DNA from: Escherichia coli
GTDB lineage: Bacteria > Pseudomonadota > Gammaproteobacteria > Enterobacterales > Enterobacteriaceae
Direction: 5' to 3'
DNA: 64,000 bases
NCBI RefSeq assembly: GCF_036503815.1
Contig: NZ_AP027764.1
Span: 682,001-746,000 of the forward strand
Below the pieces are notes generated by a model. The model was not told the origin of the DNA and did no database searches. It saw only the letters and a program-made list of their open reading frames with translations. The stretch's first letter is position 1. The number at the start of each line of letters is the position of its first letter. Position numbers and translations under genes: made by a program. Below are positions 27,422 through 37,648 of the stretch, one piece after another.

Positions 27422-27439
27422 AAGTTATCATACCACTTT
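27422..27439 (-). promoter_or_regulatory. ExuR-type operator upstream of exuR
   Basis: AAGTTATCATACCACTTT closely matches two similar sites in the exuT-uxaC region (34401 and 34581) and the UxuR/ExuR family consensus. It lies 29 bases before the exuR start, which suggests autoregulation. Confidence 0.75.
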
Positions 27440-27618
27440 ATTCAAGGGTATGCCATTGTTCATATATAATTATGGTGATTGAATTAATATAATAAATTAA
27501 TATTGTGAATATTTATAAATTCCTAAAAATTAAGTATTGCCATTGTGAAAATCACTATGTTTCAGTAACTTAATTCTTTACTTTTAAATTTAATCTTCAC
27601 TAAAAATGCTTTTTTATA

Positions 27619-27647
27619 TTGACTTACAATAGGTCTACATTTCTAAT
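27619..27647 (+). promoter_or_regulatory. Predicted sigma-70 promoter of the fimbrial operon
   Basis: TTGACT and TCTAAT are separated by 17 bases (5/6 match each) in an AT-rich region 42 bases before the chaperone gene. No regulator gene is present nearby. The AT-rich upstream DNA (27450-27690) suggests H-NS silencing, an inference. Confidence 0.6.
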
Positions 27648-27688
27648 GCACTAACTTTTTGGAAACAATATTGTAAGATCAAATTTAT

Positions 27689-28405
27689 ATGGTGGCGAAA
27701 ATTAACTTCTTATCACGGCTTACGCCGCTTTTATTCGTGTTCGCTCCTTTTTTTGCACAGTCAAATATGACTGTTTATCCTATGGCTGTTTCCATTAATA
27801 GCCTGGGTGAAGGCAACGTTCGCGTTATATCTAAAAGTAATGAAGTTCAGTATATTAAGGCGACAGTATTCCGTATCGATAATCCATCGACGCCTCAGGA
27901 AAATGAAGTTGAGATTAAATCCGGTGATGCAAATCATCTGGTTGTGATGCCACCCAAATTCGCCTTACCAGCCGGTAGTAGCAAAACCGTGCGCTTTGTC
28001 GCGATGGAACCAGAGCAAAAAGAGAAAAACTATCGCGTTAAATTTGAAGCGGTTCCCAGTATTGATGACGTTGCCACGGATAAAAAAGATCTCTCTATGC
28101 AGTTAACAGTTAATTTAATTTGGGGGATTGTTGTTAGTGTTCCACCTCAGCAACCTATTGCTAAGTTAGAAGTAAGCCCTGCCCAAAAATTATTAAATGC
28201 AGGGAATCAGCGCTTGAAAATTTTAACGATCGCTTATTGTAAAAATAATAGTAAAAATAATTGCAAGATACAGACCGTCAATAAAAACATTTTCCCTGGT
28301 CAGGAAAGAAGTTTAGAAGGCATATCTGGCTACGATAAAATCGTTGTCAAATATAATAACTGGATCACCAAGGACAATGGCGAGTTTGAACTGGCGGTTC
28401 ATTAA
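27689..28405 (+). CDS. Class 5 (CFA/I-like) fimbrial chaperone
   Basis: The 238-residue periplasmic chaperone is of the alpha-fimbrial CfaA/CooB type. A signal peptide (FLSRLTPLLFVFAPFFAQS) is followed by an immunoglobulin-like chaperone fold. Segments recalled from CfaA are conserved: NEVQYIKATVFRI, PPKFALPAGSSKTVRF, YRVKFEAVPS and KNIFPGQERS. The C-terminal domain has a Cys pair in YCKNNSKNNCK that probably forms a disulfide, as in CfaA. It should hold pilin subunits and deliver them to the usher. It is the first gene of a chaperone-pilin-usher-adhesin operon, AT-rich compared with exuR and exuT. Confidence 0.9.
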   Translation: MVAKINFLSRLTPLLFVFAPFFAQSNMTVYPMAVSINSLGEGNVRVISKSNEVQYIKATVFRIDNPSTPQENEVEIKSGDANHLVVMPPKFALPAGSSKTVRFVAMEPEQKEKNYRVKFEAVPSIDDVATDKKDLSMQLTVNLIWGIVVSVPPQQPIAKLEVSPAQKLLNAGNQRLKILTIAYCKNNSKNNCKIQTVNKNIFPGQERSLEGISGYDKIVVKYNNWITKDNGEFELAVH

Positions 28406-28434
28406 TTATCATTGTAATAAACAAAGGAATAGTA

Positions 28435-28935
28435 ATGAAAAAGGTATTCGCAAAATCTCTTCTGGTAGCGGCAATGTTTTCCGTTGCAGGTTCTGCATTA
28501 GCAGTACAAAAAGATATCACTGTTACTGCCAACGTTGATGCTGCTCTGGATATGACTCAGACAGATAACAGCGCACTGCCGAAAGCAGTTGAAATGCAAT
28601 ATCTGCCGGGGCAGGGCCTGCAATCTTACCAGTTAATGACCAAAATCTGGTCAAATGACACGACCAAAGACGTGAAAATGCAGTTAGTTTCTCCTGCACA
28701 ACTGGTTCAAAGCCTGGACGCTACTAAAGTTGTTCCGCTGACTGTAACCTGGGGCGGTGAAGAGATTAAAGCTGATGCGGCAACCACTTTTACTGCAACA
28801 AAAATCTTTGCTTCCGATGCGTTAACTAACGGTTCGCTGGCTAAACCACTGATGTTTGCTCAAGCCACCAAAGGTGTTCTGGAAACAGGTATTTACAGTG
28901 GCGTAGTCAGCATTTATCTGTCCCAGGATATCTAA
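28435..28935 (+). CDS. Class 5 (CFA/I-like) major fimbrial subunit
   Basis: The 166-residue major pilin has the signal peptide MKKVFAKSLLVAAMFSVAGS ending ALA. The mature N-terminus VQKDITVTANVDAALDM resembles that of CfaB (VEKNITVTASVD) and would form the donor strand. It lacks cysteine, as CfaB does. Further shared segments are LPKAVEMQYLPG, YQLMTKIWSNDTTKDVKMQL, VTWGGEEI and YSGVVSIYLSQ. It is the second gene of the operon and is followed by a strong hairpin, consistent with its expected higher expression. Confidence 0.92.
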   Translation: MKKVFAKSLLVAAMFSVAGSALAVQKDITVTANVDAALDMTQTDNSALPKAVEMQYLPGQGLQSYQLMTKIWSNDTTKDVKMQLVSPAQLVQSLDATKVVPLTVTWGGEEIKADAATTFTATKIFASDALTNGSLAKPLMFAQATKGVLETGIYSGVVSIYLSQDI

Positions 28936-28962
28936 TCCTAATAACAGAATTAACATGTAGTA

Positions 28963-28988
28963 AAGGGAGGAAATTCCTCCCTTCTTTT
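28963..28988 (+). terminator. Attenuator hairpin between pilin and usher genes
   Basis: A perfect 10-base inverted repeat AAGGGAGGAA-A-TTCCTCCCTT is followed by CTTTT in the 90-base gap. It should act as a partial terminator or 3' stabiliser so that far more pilin than usher is made, as in other fimbrial operons. Confidence 0.8.
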
Positions 28989-29025
28989 AACTATTTTAGT
29001 ATTTATTATGGATTACAGGACTGCC

Positions 29026-31692
29026 ATGGATAAAAAACTACTGGCTCTTTTGATCCTGGCGAGTATCAGCCCGGCAAAGGCAACATTAACAAAAATCCCC
29101 GCTGGTTTCGAGATTATTGCTCAAGGACAGCAGGAGTATATCGAGGTTTATTTTGCAGGGAAAAGTCTCGGTAAATACTATGCAATGGTTAATCTTGATA
29201 CCATAACATTTCTGGACTCATCGAGTTTATACAGTAAACTGGAATTGAATACCGACGATCAAAAAATCGCACGTACAGTGAAAGAAAAACTATCGCAACC
29301 GTTAGCTCGCCATGGTGAACTGGCTTGTGGCTTTGTACGTACTGATTCAGGCTGTGGTTTTCTTAATACTGAGACGGTAGAAATAATCTTCAATGATGAG
29401 GAAAGTTCAGCAACGCTCTTTCTCAATCCGCAATGGAGTTCTGCATTTGATACGAAATTATTGTATTTAAATCCTGACAAAAATACGGTTAACGCGTTTA
29501 TACATCAGCAAGACATTAATTTGCTGGTACAGGACGATTACCAATCGTTGTCAATTCAAGGTAATGGTGCGCAGGGAATAACAGAAAATAGTTATATTGG
29601 CGCCCACTGGAATTTCAACGGTTATGATGGTGATGATATCAGTGACAGTAATGCTGATGTCAGCGATCTCTATTATCGCTACGATTTTTTACGTCGTTAT
29701 TATGTGCAGGCGGGGCGGATGGACAACCGCACATTATTTAATGCACAAGGTGGTAACTTTACGTTTAACTTTCTGCCACTCGGTGCAATCGACGGAATGC
29801 GTATCGGGTCGACGCTCAGTTATTTAAACCAGACGCAAAGCCAGCAGGGAACCCCGGTAATGGTTTTGCTTTCGCGCAATTCACGTGTTGATGCTTATCG
29901 TAATGAACAACTTTTGGGGTCGTTTTACCTCAATAGCGGTTCGCAATTTATTGATACCAATTCCTTTCCGCCAGGCAGTTACAGCGTGGCGTTAAAAGTC
30001 TATGAAAATAACCAACTCACCCGCACTGAGCTCGTGCCATTTACCAAAACCGGCGGTCTGACAGACGGAAATGCCCAGTGGTTTTTACAGGCGGGGAAAA
30101 CCACATCTCAAGCTTCTGATGATGAAAGTTCGGCTTATCAGCTGGGTGTGCGCCTGCCATTACATCCGCAATATGAGCTCTATGCAGGGCTGGCGAATGC
30201 AGATGATGTTAGTGCCTTCGAGTTAGGCAATAACTGGACAGCAGATTTAGGCGTGGCAGGGAATCTAATCATCAACGCCAGCGTGTTCCGTAACGATGAT
30301 GGTGGCAAAGGTGATATGCAACAGGCTAACTGGAGTCAATCGGGATGGCCGACATTGGGCTTTTATCGTACCAACTCTGATGGTGATGTTTGTACAACCG
30401 ACAACCGAGAAAGCTACAACGCCTTAAGCTGTTATGAAAGCATCTCCGCGACGATTTCACAGAATCTTGTAGGCTGGAACATGATGCTGGGTTATACCCG
30501 TACGCAAAATAACACGAATGACAATCTGCGTTGGGACAAACAGCAGAGCTTTGAAAATAACTATCTTCGCCAGACGACGGCGCAAAGTATTTCCGAAACT
30601 TTACAACTCAGTGCTTCCCGCGCTTTCGTGATGCGTGACTGGATTTTGAGTACTACTGTTGGTGTTTTCCATCGTAATGACAATGGGGATGATAACGACG
30701 ATAACGGCTTGTACTTATCGTTTTCGTTATCTGATACGCCAACGATGGATAGCAATAACAACAGCTATTTAACCAATGTTTCTACTGACTATCGTTATAG
30801 CGATCAGGATGGCGATCAAACGTCATGGCAGTTATCTCATACCTTTTATAACGACTCATTCAGCCATAAAGAGCTTGGCGTGACCGTCGGCGGTCTGAAC
30901 ACCGATACCATAAACAGCGCGGTTAATGGGCGTTGGGATGGTCAATATGGAAATGTCTACGCTACTGTTTCGGACAGTTATGATCGCCAGAATCATGATC
31001 ATATCTCAGCCTTTACCGGTACATATAGTTCCACACTAGCGGTGAGTCGCTATGGCATTAATGTGGGGGCCAGCGGCTCAGATGATTTGCTGGGTGCGGT
31101 GTTGGTGGATGTGAAAGGTTTCTCTGAGCAGGATGAACAGAGTCAGGAGCTGCAACTCGAAGCGCGAGTGGCGGGCAGCAGAACATTGCAACTTGGTCAA
31201 AATGACAGCGTATTGTTTCCGTACGCCGGGTTCCAGTCGGGTTTTGTGGAAGTTAACGATAGCAGCCAGGGCGATCAGCAAGGGACAACCAACATCATTA
31301 ACGGTGCTGGAAATCGTGAATTAATGTTGTTACCGGGCAAGCTGCGCTATCGCGAAGTGTCTGCCAGCTTTAATTACAACTATATCGGTCGCTTGTTATT
31401 GCCCGCATCAGTAGAGAAATTCCCGCTGGTTGGTCTGAACAGCGCCATGTTACTGGTGGCTGAAGACGGTGGATTTACACTTGAGATTAGCGGTAGTGAA
31501 AAAGATCTGTATCTGCTTTCCGGACAGCATTTCCTTAAGTGTCCACTGAGTGTTGTGAAGAAACGCGCCAGCATTCGCTACAGCGGGGTTGTGACTTGCA
31601 GCGTCGTGAGTTATTCGCAATTACCGGAGTCTATTCAGGTTCAGGCACAGTTAAAACAGCCTAAATTACGCGGAAACGTACAAACGGCGTAA
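29026..31692 (+). CDS. Class 5 (CFA/I-like) fimbrial outer-membrane usher
   Basis: The 888-residue usher of the CfaC/CooC type has the signal peptide MDKKLLALLILASISPAKA. The start at 29026 has an AGGA ribosome site; the ATG at 29008 (six codons upstream) has none. After an N-terminal periplasmic domain with a Cys pair (ELACGFVRTDSGCGF, about residue 100) comes the beta-barrel with many alternating strands (residues about 150-720). It includes the plug-region motifs VLLSRNSRVDAYRNEQLLGS and FPPGSYSVALKVYENNQLTR. The C-terminal part ends KLRGNVQTA. It should translocate subunits across the outer membrane. It is uninterrupted and about the size of CfaC (869). Confidence 0.92.
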   Translation: MDKKLLALLILASISPAKATLTKIPAGFEIIAQGQQEYIEVYFAGKSLGKYYAMVNLDTITFLDSSSLYSKLELNTDDQKIARTVKEKLSQPLARHGELACGFVRTDSGCGFLNTETVEIIFNDEESSATLFLNPQWSSAFDTKLLYLNPDKNTVNAFIHQQDINLLVQDDYQSLSIQGNGAQGITENSYIGAHWNFNGYDGDDISDSNADVSDLYYRYDFLRRYYVQAGRMDNRTLFNAQGGNFTFNFLPLGAIDGMRIGSTLSYLNQTQSQQGTPVMVLLSRNSRVDAYRNEQLLGSFYLNSGSQFIDTNSFPPGSYSVALKVYENNQLTRTELVPFTKTGGLTDGNAQWFLQAGKTTSQASDDESSAYQLGVRLPLHPQYELYAGLANADDVSAFELGNNWTADLGVAGNLIINASVFRNDDGGKGDMQQANWSQSGWPTLGFYRTNSDGDVCTTDNRESYNALSCYESISATISQNLVGWNMMLGYTRTQNNTNDNLRWDKQQSFENNYLRQTTAQSISETLQLSASRAFVMRDWILSTTVGVFHRNDNGDDNDDNGLYLSFSLSDTPTMDSNNNSYLTNVSTDYRYSDQDGDQTSWQLSHTFYNDSFSHKELGVTVGGLNTDTINSAVNGRWDGQYGNVYATVSDSYDRQNHDHISAFTGTYSSTLAVSRYGINVGASGSDDLLGAVLVDVKGFSEQDEQSQELQLEARVAGSRTLQLGQNDSVLFPYAGFQSGFVEVNDSSQGDQQGTTNIINGAGNRELMLLPGKLRYREVSASFNYNYIGRLLLPASVEKFPLVGLNSAMLLVAEDGGFTLEISGSEKDLYLLSGQHFLKCPLSVVKKRASIRYSGVVTCSVVSYSQLPESIQVQAQLKQPKLRGNVQTA

Positions 31693-31706
31693 AGGGAGGT
31701 TGCACC

Positions 31707-32783
31707 ATGAGAAAGCGATTGATTGCAGGTATTTGGGGGATGTTTTTCTCCGCTCAGTATGCCCAGTCTGCGCCTGTTGTCACTGCAGAAGTGACATATG
31801 ATTTAGCATCAGGAAGAGCAAATTATTACTTCTGGAATCGAGAAGAACCACCAGCAAAAAATAAGTATGCGTCTTATCTATGTGCATTCTCTAATTTACA
31901 GCAAACCTGTACCAGCAGCTCTAACATGTCCACAGTTCAAATCTATATGACAGAACAGCGCAGTGGTATGCGTTGGCCGGTAAAACTTAAAGGATACATA
32001 TCTGCACGAACATCGAGAGTCGGTTCAGATTGTGAAGGGTATGCCAAACAACTCCCTCTTACTGATTCCACCGGGTGGAATTGTAGAGATAACACGGGCA
32101 CATATGGCGCGGACAGGAGACAACTCACACTTTACCTTGAACAGGCTGAAATGAAGAAGCTACCGATCGGTGGCGTCTGGAAAGGGTCAGTGAAATTACA
32201 TTTGAATAGCCCTTCACAGGACTATTTTGCGGATATTACCCTGAATACCCTCGACCCCAATCATATAGACGTCTTCTTTCCTGAGTTTGCGCATGCCACG
32301 CCGCGTGTGCAATTAGATTTACATCCTACGGGCAGCGTCAATGGCAGCAATTACGCACAAGACCTGACCATGCTGGATATGTGCCTGTATGACGGTTTTA
32401 ACGGTAATGGCCTCAGCTATGAAATCTTGCTAAAAGATGAGGGGCGCGCGGCGGCGGGGCGCAACAATGGTGAATTCTCCATATATCGTCAGGGAGGCAC
32501 GTCTACTGACGCAGCGGAACGTATCGACTATCGCGTCAAAATGTCTAACCCGGAGACTGGCGGGCAAATCGACGTGCGCAACAATGAAAGTATCGTCTGG
32601 AACAACATCAATCTTAAACGAGTACGTCCGGTAGTGTTGCCCGGCATTCGTTACGCAGTGATGTGTGTCCCCACACCACTGACGTTGGTGGTGGATAAAT
32701 TTAATGTGACGGCAAAACAGGCTGGATATTACATGGGTAAATTGTCGGTAATATTTACCCCATCCTTGCCAACTATCAATTAA
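31707..32783 (+). CDS. Class 5 (CFA/I-like) tip adhesin
   Basis: The 358-residue minor subunit is of the CfaE/CooD type, with a signal peptide ending AQYAQSA. It has two domains. The N-terminal adhesin domain (residues 23 to about 200) contains LPIGGVWKGSVKLHL. The C-terminal pilin domain contains LDLHPTGS, LDMCLYDGFNGNG and the end AGYYMGKLSVIFTPSLPTIN. These match CfaE segments recalled as GGVWNAVLKLNV, VDMCFYDGY and AGQYMGNIKITFTPSSQTL. The Arg pair of CfaE that helps form its receptor pocket (VKRRYDTTYG) is replaced here by HLNSPSQDYFA, so receptor specificity is probably different. The ribosome site is AAAGGGAGGT. It is the last gene of the operon. Confidence 0.9.
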   Translation: MRKRLIAGIWGMFFSAQYAQSAPVVTAEVTYDLASGRANYYFWNREEPPAKNKYASYLCAFSNLQQTCTSSSNMSTVQIYMTEQRSGMRWPVKLKGYISARTSRVGSDCEGYAKQLPLTDSTGWNCRDNTGTYGADRRQLTLYLEQAEMKKLPIGGVWKGSVKLHLNSPSQDYFADITLNTLDPNHIDVFFPEFAHATPRVQLDLHPTGSVNGSNYAQDLTMLDMCLYDGFNGNGLSYEILLKDEGRAAAGRNNGEFSIYRQGGTSTDAAERIDYRVKMSNPETGGQIDVRNNESIVWNNINLKRVRPVVLPGIRYAVMCVPTPLTLVVDKFNVTAKQAGYYMGKLSVIFTPSLPTIN

Positions 32784-32822
32784 TCCTGTAAGCCGGATAA
32801 ACGGTTTTTTCTCTACAAACAA

Positions 32823-32848
32823 CGAAGCCGCCTGAACTGGCGGCTTCG
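32823..32848. terminator. Bidirectional terminator between the adhesin gene and exuT
   Basis: The perfect stem CGAAGCCGCC / GGCGGCTTCG has a six-base loop and lies between the convergent fimbrial adhesin gene and exuT. On the minus strand it is followed by TTGTTTG and probably terminates exuT. Confidence 0.8.
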
Positions 32849-32870
32849 TCATTACAACTTACGTTAAGCC

Positions 32871-34169
32871 TTAATGTTGCGGTGCGGGATCGTTATGTGA
32901 TTCCTGCGCCACCTCAATCGCCGGTTTGTTCTGCAACACAGTCCAGATAACCAGCGCACCCAGCAGGTCGAATACTGCCAGAACTGCGAACAGCGGGCTG
33001 AAGCCGATGGTGTCAGCCAGTGCACCGACTACCAGTGCAAACAGCGTACTTGCCAGCCATGCGGACATCCCGGTTAAACCGTTCGCCGTCGCCACTTCGT
33101 TACGACCGAACACGTCAGAAGAGAGCGTAATCAGTGCGCCAGACAGGGCCTGGTGAGCAAAACCACCGATACACAGCAGCATAATCGCGACATACGGGTT
33201 AGTGAACAGACCGATCATACCTGGGCCAATCATCAGCACCGCACCCAGCGTTACTACCATCTTACGGGAAACGATCAGGTTCACGCCAAACCAACGCTGG
33301 AACAGCGGCGGCAGGTAACCACCGAGGATACAACCAAGGTCAGCAAACAGCATCGGCATCCAGGCGAACATCGCGATCTCTTTCAGGTTAAAGCCGTAAA
33401 CTTTAAACATGAACAGCGGGATCCACGCGTTAAAAGTACCCCAGGCCGGTTCAGCCAGGAAACGCGGTAGCGCGATACCCCAGAACTGACGGTTACGCAG
33501 GATCTGACCAACGGACATTTTCTTCGCTGTGTCAACCTGGTGCTGGGCTTCCTGACCATTAATAATGTAGTCACGTTCTTCATCGGTCAGATGTTTCTGG
33601 TCGCGCGGATGCTTGTAGAAAATCAGCCATGCCATCGCCCAGATAAAGCTCAACGCACCGGAGATGATAAATGCCATCTGCCAGCTGTGCATCACGATTG
33701 CCCATACCACCAGCGGCGGCGCAATCATGGCACCAATCGAAGAACCTACGTTAAAGTAGCCGACCGCGATGGAACGCTCTTTTGCCGGGAACCATTCGGA
33801 ACTGGCTTTCAGACCCGCCGGGATCATCGCCGCCTCTGCAGCACCTACCGCACCACGAGCAACCGCCAGGCCACCCCAGCTACCTGCCAGCGCGGTTGCG
33901 CCACAGAACACAGCCCACAGTACAGCAAACATTGCGTAACCGATTTTCGTACCCAGCACATCCAGTACATAACCTGCTACCGGTTGCATGACCGTATAAG
34001 CAGCAGAATAGGCTGCGATGATATAGGAATACTGTTGGGTGGAGATGTTTAACTCTTCCATCAGAGTTGGCGCAGCTGCCGCCACAGTGTTACGCGTCAG
34101 GTAACCAAGCACGGTGCCGAGCGTCACCAGTGCGATCATATACCAACGTAACCCTTTAATTTTACGCAT
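32871..34169 (-). CDS. exuT: ExuT, hexuronate MFS transporter
   Basis: The 432-residue inner-membrane importer of galacturonate and glucuronate belongs to the anion:cation symporter group of the major facilitator superfamily. Twelve hydrophobic helices are visible, beginning WYMIALVTLGTVLGYLTR, with the family motif GAAEAAMIPAGLKASSEWFP near residue 115. The start at MRKIKGLRW has a GATGAGG ribosome site; the frame stays open 40 codons further upstream to 34289 and some annotations use that longer 472-residue form. Divergent from uxaC and repressed by ExuR. Confidence 0.96.
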   Translation of the reverse strand: MRKIKGLRWYMIALVTLGTVLGYLTRNTVAAAAPTLMEELNISTQQYSYIIAAYSAAYTVMQPVAGYVLDVLGTKIGYAMFAVLWAVFCGATALAGSWGGLAVARGAVGAAEAAMIPAGLKASSEWFPAKERSIAVGYFNVGSSIGAMIAPPLVVWAIVMHSWQMAFIISGALSFIWAMAWLIFYKHPRDQKHLTDEERDYIINGQEAQHQVDTAKKMSVGQILRNRQFWGIALPRFLAEPAWGTFNAWIPLFMFKVYGFNLKEIAMFAWMPMLFADLGCILGGYLPPLFQRWFGVNLIVSRKMVVTLGAVLMIGPGMIGLFTNPYVAIMLLCIGGFAHQALSGALITLSSDVFGRNEVATANGLTGMSAWLASTLFALVVGALADTIGFSPLFAVLAVFDLLGALVIWTVLQNKPAIEVAQESHNDPAPQH

Positions 34170-34400
34170 GTAAAACCTCATCGTTTTGTTATATCCGCAG
34201 GAAGCGCGGCCATCATCCCGCCAGAGGCTGAAGATGTTAGTTACGACCGGGTAACCGAAAAAAAACCGGCACGCCCCGAACGTTGCCATGAAAGTTTCGT
34301 GCTAATTCGGCTTCCGTACCGGTTAACCCGATTTATCTAACAAATGAATGAATCGGCAATTTGCATTCCGTCGACTTATGATTTGCGACGGCAGAAAGAT

Positions 34401-34418
34401 AACTTGTCATACAACTTT
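34401..34418. promoter_or_regulatory. ExuR-type operator (exuT side)
   Basis: AACTTGTCATACAACTTT shares the pattern AA.TT.TCA.AC.A..TT with the sites at 27422 and 34581. It lies in the 482-base interval between exuT and uxaC, which holds their divergent promoters and no gene. Confidence 0.65.
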
Positions 34419-34549
34419 AAAAGGTGAGAGCCATCACAAATGTGGGAATATTTGTAGGGACATTACCTGATGACAGCGAGGCCAGTACTGGCGCGGCTTG
34501 CAGCGAGATTTACCACTTTGAGAGTAATTTTTTTAACTACGTTTATTGA

Positions 34550-36064
<1,515 letters not shown>

Positions 36065-36078
36065 GGTCTGGGGTTGAT

Positions 36079-37566
36079 ATGCAATACATCAAGATCCATG
36101 CGCTGGATAACGTCGCGGTTGCTTTAGCAGATTTGGCGGAAGGCACAGAAGTCAGTGTCGACAACCAAACTGTTACGCTGCGCCAGGATGTTGCTCGTGG
36201 ACATAAATTTGCGTTAACGGATATCGCAAAAGGGGCCAACGTCATTAAATATGGCCTGCCGATTGGTTATGCATTGGCGGATATTGCGGCGGGGGAACAC
36301 GTTCACGCCCACAATACGCGCACGAATCTGAGCGATCTGGATCAGTATCGCTATCAACCTGATTTTCAGGATCTGCCTGCGCAAGCGGCAGATCGTGAAG
36401 TGCAGATCTATCGTCGCGCGAACGGCGATGTCGGGGTGCGTAATGAGCTGTGGATCCTGCCAACCGTGGGTTGTGTTAACGGCATCGCGCGGCAGATCCA
36501 GAACCGTTTCCTGAAAGAGACCAACAACGCCGAAGGTACTGACGGCGTGTTCCTCTTCAGCCACACCTACGGCTGCTCGCAGCTGGGCGACGATCACATC
36601 AATACCCGCACCATGCTGCAAAATATGGTGCGCCACCCGAACGCGGGCGCAGTGCTGGTGATTGGCCTGGGTTGTGAAAACAACCAGGTTGCCGCATTCC
36701 GTGAAACGCTGGGCGATATCGATCCTGAACGAGTTCATTTCATGATCTGCCAACAGCAGGATGATGAGATCGAAGCCGGGATCGCGCATTTGCATCAGTT
36801 GTATAACGTAATGCGCAACGACAAACGTGAGCCAGGCAAACTCAGCGAACTGAAGTTTGGTCTGGAGTGCGGTGGTTCTGACGGTCTTTCTGGTATTACT
36901 GCTAACCCGATGCTGGGGCGTTTCTCTGACTACGTGATTGCTAACGGTGGTACTACCGTACTGACCGAAGTGCCGGAGATGTTCGGCGCAGAGCAGTTGC
37001 TGATGGACCATTGTCGTGACGAAGCAACGTTTGAAAAACTGGTCACCATGGTCAATGACTTCAAGCAGTACTTTATTGCCCATGACCAGCCGATCTACGA
37101 AAACCCATCGCCGGGGAACAAAGCGGGCGGTATCACCACGCTGGAAGACAAATCACTTGGCTGTACCCAAAAAGCGGGTTCCAGCGTCGTGGTTGACGTG
37201 CTGCGTTACGGCGAGCGTCTGAAAACGCCGGGGCTGAACTTGTTAAGTGCGCCGGGTAACGATGCCGTAGCGACCAGCGCCCTGGCGGGTGCGGGCTGCC
37301 ATATGGTGCTGTTCAGTACGGGTCGTGGTACGCCGTATGGTGGATTTGTGCCAACGGTGAAAATCGCCACCAACAGTGAACTGGCGGCGAAGAAAAAACA
37401 CTGGATCGACTTTGACGCGGGTCAGCTGATCCACGGTAAAGCGATGCCGCAGTTGTTGGAAGAATTTATCGATACCATCGTTGAGTTTGCCAACGGTAAG
37501 CAAACCTGCAACGAGCGTAACGACTTCCGTGAACTGGCGATCTTTAAAAGCGGCGTAACGCTATAA
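36079..37566 (+). CDS. uxaA: UxaA, altronate dehydratase
   Basis: The 495-residue Fe-dependent dehydratase converts D-altronate to 2-keto-3-deoxygluconate in galacturonate catabolism. The N-terminal SAF domain is at residues 1-100, followed by the UxaA/GarD-type catalytic domain with VGCVNGIARQIQNRF, SHTYGCSQLGDD and GLECGGSDGLSGITANPMLG. It is the second gene of uxaCA and ends before an intrinsic terminator. It is distantly related to galactarate dehydratase GarD. Confidence 0.97.
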   Translation: MQYIKIHALDNVAVALADLAEGTEVSVDNQTVTLRQDVARGHKFALTDIAKGANVIKYGLPIGYALADIAAGEHVHAHNTRTNLSDLDQYRYQPDFQDLPAQAADREVQIYRRANGDVGVRNELWILPTVGCVNGIARQIQNRFLKETNNAEGTDGVFLFSHTYGCSQLGDDHINTRTMLQNMVRHPNAGAVLVIGLGCENNQVAAFRETLGDIDPERVHFMICQQQDDEIEAGIAHLHQLYNVMRNDKREPGKLSELKFGLECGGSDGLSGITANPMLGRFSDYVIANGGTTVLTEVPEMFGAEQLLMDHCRDEATFEKLVTMVNDFKQYFIAHDQPIYENPSPGNKAGGITTLEDKSLGCTQKAGSSVVVDVLRYGERLKTPGLNLLSAPGNDAVATSALAGAGCHMVLFSTGRGTPYGGFVPTVKIATNSELAAKKKHWIDFDAGQLIHGKAMPQLLEEFIDTIVEFANGKQTCNERNDFRELAIFKSGVTL

Positions 37567-37589
37567 AGTCGAAATGAGTTGTTAATAAA

Positions 37590-37626
37590 AAACGGCGTTT
37601 CATAATGTGAAGCGCCGTTTGCTTTT
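37590..37626 (+). terminator. uxaCA terminator
   Basis: The hairpin AAACGGCG...CGCCGTTT, with inner pairing TTTCA/TGAAG, is followed by GCTTTT about 25 bases after the uxaA stop. Confidence 0.85.
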
Positions 37627-37648
37627 CCATACCTGCTAAGGATTTATC

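Noticed and set aside
27394..32870. Phage or transposon origin of the fimbrial segment
   Set aside because: No integrase, transposase, terminal inverted repeats or target duplication could be seen at either junction.
36214..37083. 289-codon open frame antisense to uxaA
   Set aside because: Overlaps the conserved uxaA coding sequence and has no independent support.
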